Assembly (NCBI GenBank): GCA_902785785.1
Contig: CADAAA010000003.1
Location: 62,001-126,000, forward strand
Reading direction: 5' to 3'
DNA: 64,000 bases
DNA from: an uncultured Bacteroidia bacterium
GTDB taxonomy: Bacteria; Bacteroidota; Bacteroidia; Bacteroidales; UBA932
The translations under genes and the position numbers were made by a program. This document shows positions 46,135-53,365 of the stretch, piece by piece; the stretch's first letter is position 1, and each line of letters begins with the position of its first letter. The notes beneath the pieces are model-generated. The model worked only from the letters and a program-made list of their open reading frames with translations. It ran no database searches and was not told the origin of the DNA.

Positions 46135-47711
46135 ATACCATGAAGAGATTGTTTTTCATAACGCTCGCTTTGTGCATACTGGCTGTTTCGTGCGAGGAGA
46201 AGCCTGAACCCGAACCGGAGTCCTCTCCGGCTCCAGTGCTCGTCTCTACGAACCCCGGTGACGGAGTCTCGCAAGTTGAAGGGTCTTCCCTGTCCGTCGT
46301 TTTCACCTTCGACCAGAACATCAAGTGCACCCTGTCCAAGCAGGCCGGAATCAGCATCGACGGAGGTGCGAAGGTGGACAAGGTCAATACTTACAACACT
46401 GACCTGACGGTGGCCGTCTCCGGCCTGGCTGCAGGCTCATCCTATGTCATCACGATTCCCGAAGGGACCGTGGACGGGTTCAAGACCAATCAGAAGGGAT
46501 CCGCCGCCATCAGCTTCCGGTTCTCGACCAAGGAAGCCGAACCGGAACCTTCAGGCAGGATGGAGCCTGGAACGGATGCCTTCGGATGGGAGAATGCGGC
46601 CGCCGCCGCCCGCAACATGGGCGCAGGCTGGAACCTCGGCAATACCCTGGATTCCAACAGCGGTGATGTGGACAATATGTGGATAGAGGCATTCTCTGAC
46701 CGCAGCACTCCCAAATACGAGACTGCCTGGGGCCAGCCCGTCACTACCCGCGCGCTCATTCACATGTTCAAGGAGGCCGGCTTCAATGCCATCCGTGTCC
46801 CTGTCACCTGGTATCCCCACATCGGTACGGTGACCGTCACGGTATCGGACAACAGGGGACACTGGGACATGTCTACATGGACCGGATATGACGTGGATCC
46901 TGCCTGGATGGCCAGGGTGAAGGAAGTCGTGGACTATGTCATCGATGAAGGCATGTACTGCATCCTCAACGTCCATCACGACACGGGAGACGCAACAACC
47001 GGATGGCTGAAGGCAGACAAGGCGGTATATGCTGCTGTCAAGGAGCGCTACTGCGCCCTCTGGAAGCAGATAGCCACCGAATTCGAGCCGTACGGACAGA
47101 AACTCCTGTTCGAATCCTTCAACGAAATGCTTGACTCGAAGGGGACTTGGAATTATTCCACGGATGAGGCGCACGAGACCATCAATATGTACAATGCCGA
47201 TTTCGTGGCTACGGTAAGGGCCACAGGCGGTAATAACGGACACAGGAACCTGATACTCAATACCTACGGCGCCAGCTGCCAGAAGGAGGCGTTGGAAGCC
47301 TTCCGTTTACCTGCGGATACTGCCGAAGACCATCTCCTCGCCGAAGTGCACAGCTATGCGCCATACGACTTCGCTTTCGATATGACCGGCAACCCGTATG
47401 TCAAGCAGAGGACCGTTTTCGACAGCTACTGCGAAACGGAGGTCAGGAGGAATGTCGAGAACATGGACAAGTACCTTGTATCAAAGGGCATCCCCTGCGT
47501 CCTTGGCGAATACGGATGTACCGCGATACAGTCCGCGACCGAGATCGCCAAGCAGGCCGCATGCTATGTGTCTGCCGCGGCCAAGTCCGACATCCCCTGC
47601 TTCTACTGGATGGCCCTCAGCGACGGCGAAGACAGATCCGTCCCGAAGTGGACGGCGCCTACGCTCAGGGACGCTATCCTGAAGGCTTACAAGGAGAATA
47701 AAAACGATTGA
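46131..47711 (+). CDS. GH5 endo-glucanase/glucomannanase lipoprotein with N-terminal Ig-like domain
   Basis: Retaining GH5 enzyme expected to cut internal beta-1,4 bonds of glucan or glucomannan. The lipoprotein signal is LAVSCEEKPEPEPE, with acidic residues after the Cys that suggest surface export. The same Ig-like domain as in the upstream GH26 protein occupies about 35-145. The GH5 domain shows GWNLGNTLDS, IRVPVTW, NVHHD, the acid/base E332 in FESFNEM and the nucleophile E460 in LGEYG. An ATG at 46140 is an alternative start. The pattern resembles GH5_4 or related endoglucanase subfamilies; subfamily is not certain. Confidence 0.9.
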   Translation: MNTMKRLFFITLALCILAVSCEEKPEPEPESSPAPVLVSTNPGDGVSQVEGSSLSVVFTFDQNIKCTLSKQAGISIDGGAKVDKVNTYNTDLTVAVSGLAAGSSYVITIPEGTVDGFKTNQKGSAAISFRFSTKEAEPEPSGRMEPGTDAFGWENAAAAARNMGAGWNLGNTLDSNSGDVDNMWIEAFSDRSTPKYETAWGQPVTTRALIHMFKEAGFNAIRVPVTWYPHIGTVTVTVSDNRGHWDMSTWTGYDVDPAWMARVKEVVDYVIDEGMYCILNVHHDTGDATTGWLKADKAVYAAVKERYCALWKQIATEFEPYGQKLLFESFNEMLDSKGTWNYSTDEAHETINMYNADFVATVRATGGNNGHRNLILNTYGASCQKEALEAFRLPADTAEDHLLAEVHSYAPYDFAFDMTGNPYVKQRTVFDSYCETEVRRNVENMDKYLVSKGIPCVLGEYGCTAIQSATEIAKQAACYVSAAAKSDIPCFYWMALSDGEDRSVPKWTAPTLRDAILKAYKENKND

Positions 47712-47713
47712 CA

Positions 47714-48592
47714 ATGACCGACGTACTAAAAGAGATAACGCCCTTGTCCGAGAAGGACCTGTTCTACATCGTCGAGCGGCACAAGAGCGAATTCACCTAC
47801 CCGTTGCATGAACACCGCGACTTCGAGCTCAACTTCGTGGAGCACGCCGCGGGTGCGCAGAGGGTGGTAGGTGACAGCATGGAGGAGATAGGGGAGTTCG
47901 ACCTTGTCCTGATTGGTGGCGAAGGCCTCCAGCATGCATGGCAGCAGGGCAAGTGTACCTCGAAGGACATACGCGAGATCACCATACAGTTCTCTGCTGA
48001 CCTATTCCCGGAGTCACTGTTGTCCAAGAACCAGTTCTCTTCCATACGCCGTATGCTCGAACGCTCGAGCCTCGGCCTGTCGTTCCCCATGGAGACCATC
48101 ATGGATGCATACACTACCATCAACGGCCTCGTAGGGATGCAGGAGCCTTTCTACCAGTACGTCCAGTTCATGGTCCTGATGTACAAGCTTTCCCTCTCCG
48201 AGAATTCCAAGGTGCTGGCCAGCAGCTCTTTCGCCCGGTCGGAAACAAAGGAGGAGAGCGACCTCGTAAGGATGGCCAAGCAGTACATCTACGACCATTT
48301 CAAGGAGGATGTATCGCTCACTGCCATGGCCGACCTCGTGGGCATGTCGCCGTCCGCTTTCAGCCGTTTCTTCAAGAACGGTACGGGCAGTACGCTTTCC
48401 GACTATGTCATTGACATCAGGCTCGGCAATGCCGCGCACCTGCTGGTGGATACCCCCATGAGCGTCTCGGACATCTGCTACGAGTGCGGGTTCAACAACC
48501 AGTCCAACTTCAACCGCATCTTCAAGGCGAAGCGCGGCCAGACTCCCAGGGAGTTCAGGGCTGCATTCAAGAAAAACCGGACAATAGTTTAG
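47714..48592 (+). CDS. AraC-family transcriptional regulator of the locus
   Basis: Cytoplasmic regulator with an N-terminal cupin-like sensor (FTYPLHEHRDFELNFVEHAA) and a C-terminal AraC/XylS double helix-turn-helix. The C-terminal signature is SVSDICYECGFNNQSNFNRI followed by FKAKRGQTPREFRAA. Length 292 is typical. The ATG at 47714 lies just after the GH5 stop. Most mannan loci in Bacteroides use a hybrid two-component sensor or SusR-like protein, so an AraC regulator embedded between enzyme genes is notable. It probably senses a cytoplasmic sugar and activates the locus; direction of control is inferred. Confidence 0.9.
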   Translation: MTDVLKEITPLSEKDLFYIVERHKSEFTYPLHEHRDFELNFVEHAAGAQRVVGDSMEEIGEFDLVLIGGEGLQHAWQQGKCTSKDIREITIQFSADLFPESLLSKNQFSSIRRMLERSSLGLSFPMETIMDAYTTINGLVGMQEPFYQYVQFMVLMYKLSLSENSKVLASSSFARSETKEESDLVRMAKQYIYDHFKEDVSLTAMADLVGMSPSAFSRFFKNGTGSTLSDYVIDIRLGNAAHLLVDTPMSVSDICYECGFNNQSNFNRIFKAKRGQTPREFRAAFKKNRTIV

Positions 48593-48595
48593 CGC

Positions 48596-49678
48596 ATGCG
48601 GATGAGAGGAGTCATAGCCCTTCTGGCTGTAGCCGTTTCCTGCGTACGGCCTTCTCCCGCTGAGCCCGGCATCGCCGGCATCCTGGAGTCGGCCGCATCC
48701 TCCGGCAAGTATCTCTATGCGCATCAGGACGACCTGCCTTACGGCCACTCATGGGTGGCGGACATCGCCGACCCTCTGGGCAGAAGCGATGTCCTGGATG
48801 TATGCGGGGATTATCCGGCCATGGTGGGCTTTGACCTGGGAGGGATCGAACTCGGGAACGATTCCAATCTGGACGGAGTCCCGTTCGACCTGATGCGCGC
48901 CCAGGCCTCGGCCTTCGTCCGGGCCGGCGGCATCGTCACTTTCTCGTGGCATCTTCGCAACCCCCTTACAGGCGGAGATTCCTGGGACGTGTCTTCCGAC
49001 ATGGCAGTACGCTCAATCCTCGAGGGAGGGGAGTGTCATGTGCTTTTCATGGAGTGGCTGGACAGGCTCGCGGATTTCCTGGAGTCCATCAAGGATGCAG
49101 ACGGCAATCCTATACCTTGCATTTTCCGCCCGTGGCACGAGAATACCGGCAGCTGGTTCTGGTGGGGTGAAAACCTCTGTACTGACGAAGATTACCGTGC
49201 GCTGTGGCGCATGACTTATGATTATGTAGCGGTCGGAAGGGGATTGGACAACTATCTGTGGGCTTATTCCCCGAGTTCGACCGATCTTGTGAAAGCGATG
49301 GACCGCTATCCCGGAGACGACATCGTCGGCCTGATCGGAGTCGATCACTATGACAGCTACGGCGATGATGCGGTACATAGTGACTTCATCCGTGATATGC
49401 GGCGCTGCCTGGAGTATCTGTCAGGTGTGGCGCGGCAGCACGGCCTGTTGCTCGCCGTCACCGAGACCGGACAGGAGTCCATCCCCTGCCCGACATGGTG
49501 GACCGAAGTCCTCCAGCCTTCGGTCGAGGGCTTCCCGGTCAGCTATGTGCTGACCTGGAGGAACGCCTCCGACCGTCCGGCGCATTTCTTCGGACCCTGG
49601 AAGGGCGCTGCCTGCGAGAAGGATTTCCTGGATTTCCACGATTCGGACAAGACATTGTTCCTCAAAGATTTAGATTAG
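48596..49678 (+). CDS. Second GH26 beta-mannanase, short form
   Basis: Retaining GH26 enzyme of 360 residues with lipoprotein signal (LAVAVSCVRPSP) but no Ig-like domain. Acid/base E182 lies in FRPWHENTGSWFWWG and nucleophile E290 in VTETGQES. The lack of an acidic stretch after the lipid Cys suggests it faces the periplasm. There it could release mannobiose from imported oligosaccharides, as GH26 partners in other mannan loci do. It starts 3 bp after the AraC gene. Confidence 0.92.
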   Translation: MRMRGVIALLAVAVSCVRPSPAEPGIAGILESAASSGKYLYAHQDDLPYGHSWVADIADPLGRSDVLDVCGDYPAMVGFDLGGIELGNDSNLDGVPFDLMRAQASAFVRAGGIVTFSWHLRNPLTGGDSWDVSSDMAVRSILEGGECHVLFMEWLDRLADFLESIKDADGNPIPCIFRPWHENTGSWFWWGENLCTDEDYRALWRMTYDYVAVGRGLDNYLWAYSPSSTDLVKAMDRYPGDDIVGLIGVDHYDSYGDDAVHSDFIRDMRRCLEYLSGVARQHGLLLAVTETGQESIPCPTWWTEVLQPSVEGFPVSYVLTWRNASDRPAHFFGPWKGAACEKDFLDFHDSDKTLFLKDLD

Positions 49679-49684
49679 TTTTCC

Positions 49685-50845
49685 ATGACATTCGAAGAAA
49701 AACTCAGGGTCCTGAAGAAGGACCATGAAGAACTCCTGAAGAAGAGGAACGCCGCCCTATACGTGAACGGCGTTTACGAGAGGTATGCCAATCCCGTGCT
49801 CACAGCGGCGCATGCTCCGCTTTTCTGGCGTTATGACCTGGACGAGGCATCCAATCCATACCTGGAGGAACGGTTCGGCATCCACGCCACTTTCAATTCC
49901 GGAGCGATAAAGCATGGGGATAAATACCTGCTTTGCGTCAGGGTGGAGGGAGCCGACCGGAAGTCTTTTTTCGCAATCGCGGAGAGCCCCAATGGAGTGG
50001 ACAACTTCCGCTTCTGGGACCGTCCGGTCACCATGCCCGAATGGGGGGAACCGGCTACGAATGTCTATGACATGAGGCTGACCGCCCATGAGGACGGATG
50101 GATCTACGGTGTCTTCTGCGTGGAGCGCAAGGATCCCGCGGCGGCTCCGGGCGACTTGTCGTCGGCCGTCGCCGCGGCCGGCATAGCCCGCACCCGTGAC
50201 TTCGTCACCTGGGAGCGGCTGCCGGACCTCGTGAGCGCCTCGCAGCAGCGCAACGTAGTCCTGCATCCGGAGTTCGTGGAAGGCAAATATGCCTTCTACA
50301 CCCGTCCGCAGGACGGATTCATCGACGCCGGCAGCGGCGGCGGCATCGGGTGGGCTCTTGTGGACGACATAACCCATGCCGAGGTCAAGGAGGAAAAGAT
50401 CATCAACTTGCGTCATTACCATACCGTCAAGGAGGTCAAGAACGGTGAAGGCCCCGCTCCCATCCGTACGGAGAAGGGCTGGCTGCACCTCGCACACGGC
50501 GTGCGCGGATGTGCCAGCGGGCTCCGATATGTCCTGTACCTGTACATGACCGCGCTGGACGATCCGTCCCGCGTTATCGCCGAACCGGCCGGTTTCTTCA
50601 TGGCCCCGGAAGGGGAGGAATACGTAGGAGACGTGATGAACGTCCTGTTCTCCAACGGCTGGATCGCCGACCCTGACGGGACGGTCTATATCTACTATGC
50701 CTCCAGCGACACGCGCATGCATGTGGCTACGTCGTCCGTGGACAGGCTTGTGGACTACTGCATGGGCACTGCCCCCGACGGTTACACGACCGGGGACAGC
50801 GTAAGGAGACTTAACGCACTTATAGATAAAAACTTAAACAAGTAG
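49685..50845 (+). CDS. GH130 beta-1,4-mannosylglucose phosphorylase
   Basis: Cytoplasmic phosphorylase with no signal peptide. It is predicted to convert beta-1,4-mannosyl-glucose and phosphate to alpha-mannose 1-phosphate and glucose. The conserved GH130 segments are GIHATFNSGA, LLCVRVEG and NVYDMRLT. D129 in the last corresponds to the proton donor Asp131 of the Bacteroides fragilis enzyme. Length 386 fits subfamily GH130_1. In mannan catabolism this step usually follows a mannobiose 2-epimerase, which is not encoded here. The transporter gene follows after 4 bp. Confidence 0.93.
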   Translation: MTFEEKLRVLKKDHEELLKKRNAALYVNGVYERYANPVLTAAHAPLFWRYDLDEASNPYLEERFGIHATFNSGAIKHGDKYLLCVRVEGADRKSFFAIAESPNGVDNFRFWDRPVTMPEWGEPATNVYDMRLTAHEDGWIYGVFCVERKDPAAAPGDLSSAVAAAGIARTRDFVTWERLPDLVSASQQRNVVLHPEFVEGKYAFYTRPQDGFIDAGSGGGIGWALVDDITHAEVKEEKIINLRHYHTVKEVKNGEGPAPIRTEKGWLHLAHGVRGCASGLRYVLYLYMTALDDPSRVIAEPAGFFMAPEGEEYVGDVMNVLFSNGWIADPDGTVYIYYASSDTRMHVATSSVDRLVDYCMGTAPDGYTTGDSVRRLNALIDKNLNK

Positions 50846-50849
50846 TCGC

Positions 50850-52229
50850 ATGGGTACCATCAAGACATCTCTCAGCGAGAAGGTCGGCTATGGCTTCGGT
50901 GACATGTCTTCCTCGATGTTCTGGAAGATATTCTCATACTACCTGCCTTTCTTCTACTCCAACATTTTCGGCCTGCGGCTCGACCAGGTGGGCGTCCTGC
51001 TCGTCGTGACCAGGATCTGGGATGCAGTATCCGATCCCATGATGGGCGTCATCGCGGACCGTACCCGCACCAAATGGGGCAAGTACCGTCCCTATCTTCT
51101 GCTCATGGCCCTGCCTTTCGCGATCAGCGGCATTTTCCTGTTCACCACGCCCGCTGTAAGCCCCACCATGAAGCTCGTCTGGGCCTATGTGACGTACATA
51201 ATGATGATGACGGTATATACCGGTATCAACGTCCCTTATGGCGCCATGCTGGGAGTAATGACAGACGATTCCGACACCAAGACCGTGCTGAGCTCGTTCC
51301 GCATGTTCTTCGCCTACGGCGGATCGTTCATCGCTCTTTTCTGCTGGGAGCCCCTGTGCAACGCACTTGGCGGGTACGGTACTCCGGCAGGGTGGCAGCA
51401 CGCGATGATAGTCATCGCCGGGCTGTGCCTCGTGCTCTTCCTGCTGAGTTTCGCGATGACGCGCGAGAAACTCCATACGGAGTCCACCTCGTCCATCGCT
51501 TCCGATTTCGGAAGCCTCGTGCGGAACGCTCCCTGGTGGATACTCATCGGTGCCGCCCTGTGTTCCAACCTCTTCAACACCGTCAGGGGCTCGACCGTAG
51601 CGTATTTCTTCAATGACGTCATCGGCCCGGATGTCCATCTCAATCTCGGTAAATGGGGCTTCCTGTTCTATGCGGGACTGTTCCTCTCCATCGGAGAGGT
51701 CTGCAATATGCTCGGCGTAGCCATGACCACGCCCATTGCCAAGGCCCTGGGAAAGAAGACCACCTATATGCTCAGTTTCGCTGCGCTGATAGTCCTCAGC
51801 ATAGCCTTCTTCTTCGTTCCCAAGACGGGATACTGGTGGATGATAGTGCTACAGGTTGTCATAAGCATATTCACCGGCATCATATCTCCTCTCGTCTGGA
51901 GCATGTACGCAGATGTCAGCGACTTCGCAGAGAACCGTGACGGAACGGCTTCCACCGGCCTCATCTTCTCTTCCGCATCCATGGCGCAGAAGTTCGGAGG
52001 CGCGTTCGGCGGATATGCCGTGATGGCCCTTCTGGGCGCATTCGGCTACAACACCGCCGCTGGCGCTGTCCAGACGGCCGAGGCCGTGAAAGGACTGTGG
52101 ATATTGATGAGCTGGGTGCCCGCGGCCGTCGCCGCCCTGGCCATCGTCATCGTGTTCTTCTACCCGCTCACCAAGTCGCGTATGGAGAAGATCCAGGAAG
52201 AACTTGCTGTCAAACGTAATCTGAAGTAA
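50850..52229 (+). CDS. GPH-family sugar:cation symporter (MFS)
   Basis: Inner-membrane transporter of the glycoside-pentoside-hexuronide family, with about 12 helices in 459 residues. The N-terminus (KVGYGFGDMSSSMFWKIFSYYLPFFYS) and the loop DAVSDPMMGVIADRTRTKWGKYRPYLL are diagnostic for MelB-like carriers. It is probably the route for mannobiose or mannosylglucose into the cytoplasm for the adjacent GH130 enzyme. Confidence 0.93.
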   Translation: MGTIKTSLSEKVGYGFGDMSSSMFWKIFSYYLPFFYSNIFGLRLDQVGVLLVVTRIWDAVSDPMMGVIADRTRTKWGKYRPYLLLMALPFAISGIFLFTTPAVSPTMKLVWAYVTYIMMMTVYTGINVPYGAMLGVMTDDSDTKTVLSSFRMFFAYGGSFIALFCWEPLCNALGGYGTPAGWQHAMIVIAGLCLVLFLLSFAMTREKLHTESTSSIASDFGSLVRNAPWWILIGAALCSNLFNTVRGSTVAYFFNDVIGPDVHLNLGKWGFLFYAGLFLSIGEVCNMLGVAMTTPIAKALGKKTTYMLSFAALIVLSIAFFFVPKTGYWWMIVLQVVISIFTGIISPLVWSMYADVSDFAENRDGTASTGLIFSSASMAQKFGGAFGGYAVMALLGAFGYNTAAGAVQTAEAVKGLWILMSWVPAAVAALAIVIVFFYPLTKSRMEKIQEELAVKRNLK

Positions 52230-52232
52230 ACC

Positions 52233-53276
52233 ATGGCATACAAAGGATTTCCCAAGGCAATGTGGATCGCCGGAGCGGTGCTCCTGGCCATCCTGGTTCT
52301 GGAGGCGGTATTCGTCCTTTCGACCGGCATCGACAAGTCGGCTACCGTGGCTGACGACAGCCCCGAAACGGTGGCGGTGGAGCCGCTGCACGTCGAGGGG
52401 ACCAGGCTCGTGGATTCGCAGGGCCGTCCCGTAGTGATGCGCGGCATCAGCATAGGCTGGCACAATCTCTGGCCCCGTTTCTACAACTCCGAGGCTGTCG
52501 TCAGGCTTCACGATGACTGGGGCTGCGGACTTTTCCGCGCCGCCATCGGCGCTGACGACCTCGACGAACTGCTGAACGGCACGACGTATCATCCAGGCTA
52601 CATCACCGATCCCCAGGGTGCTCTGCAAAAGCTTTTCGCCGTCGTGGACGGAGCGGTTTCATGCGGGGCGTACATCATAGTGGACTGGCACTCCCATGTG
52701 CTTCACCTCGAAGAGGCCACGGAGTTCTTCACTGCAGTGGCTGAGAGGTACAAGGGCGTGCCGAATGTGATCTACGAGCTTTTCAATGAGCCAGTCGGCG
52801 ACAGCTGGACGGACCTCAAGGCTTACGCCGAATCGCTTATCGCCACCATCACTTCCATAGATGCTTCGCATCCTCTCATCCTCATGGGCTGTCCGCGCTG
52901 GGACCAGGCGATAGGGGAGCCTGCGGCCGACCCCATCACTTCGTACGACAATGTGATGTATACCATGCATTTCTACGCAGGAACGCATAAGGAGTGGCTG
53001 CGCGAAGCCACTGACTCCGCGATGGCTGCCGGCCTGCCGGTGTTCATCTCGGAGTGTGCGTCCATGACGGCCAGCGGCGACGGCCCGCTCGACCTCGATT
53101 CCTGGAAGGAATGGACGGACTGGGCCTCGGCCCGCGGCCTCAACATGGTCCTCTGGTCGTTCTCCGACAAGGACGAATCCTGCTCGATGCTCACCCCCGA
53201 GGCCTTGTCCGAAGGCCCGTGGCCTGAGGAGGTCATCAAGCCGTGGGGGAGGATAGCACGGGATTTCGTGCGTTGA
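52233..53276 (+). CDS. GH5 membrane-anchored glycosidase
   Basis: GH5 enzyme with one N-terminal membrane helix (residues 8-31, AMWIAGAVLLAILVLEAVFVL) and a periplasmic catalytic domain. It has GISIGWHNLWPRFYN, VDWHSH, acid/base E186 in YELFNEPVG and nucleophile E274 in ISECASM. The pattern fits GH5_2-like cellulases. Length 347. It may attack glucose-containing segments of glucomannan oligosaccharides. It is the last gene of the locus, 3 bp after the transporter; a terminator follows. Confidence 0.9.
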   Translation: MAYKGFPKAMWIAGAVLLAILVLEAVFVLSTGIDKSATVADDSPETVAVEPLHVEGTRLVDSQGRPVVMRGISIGWHNLWPRFYNSEAVVRLHDDWGCGLFRAAIGADDLDELLNGTTYHPGYITDPQGALQKLFAVVDGAVSCGAYIIVDWHSHVLHLEEATEFFTAVAERYKGVPNVIYELFNEPVGDSWTDLKAYAESLIATITSIDASHPLILMGCPRWDQAIGEPAADPITSYDNVMYTMHFYAGTHKEWLREATDSAMAAGLPVFISECASMTASGDGPLDLDSWKEWTDWASARGLNMVLWSFSDKDESCSMLTPEALSEGPWPEEVIKPWGRIARDFVR

Positions 53277-53303
53277 GTATACCGGATTGCCCTTTAGTTG
53301 ACG

Positions 53304-53338
53304 AGTGAAACTTTTTTCAACAAAAAGTTTCACTTTTT
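53304..53338 (+). terminator. Terminator at the end of the utilisation locus
   Basis: A 13-bp perfect stem (AGTGAAACTTTTT with AAAAAGTTTCACT, loop TCAAC) followed by T residues. It ends 15 bp before the polA promoter. Confidence 0.85.
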
Positions 53339-53352
53339 CGTTCGGATTGTGC

Positions 53353-53360
53353 TAACTTTG
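53353..53360 (+). promoter_or_regulatory. -7 element of polA
   Basis: TAACTTTG matches TAnnTTTG and lies 5 bp before the polA ATG, implying a very short or absent leader. Confidence 0.45.
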
Positions 53361-53365
53361 GCAGT

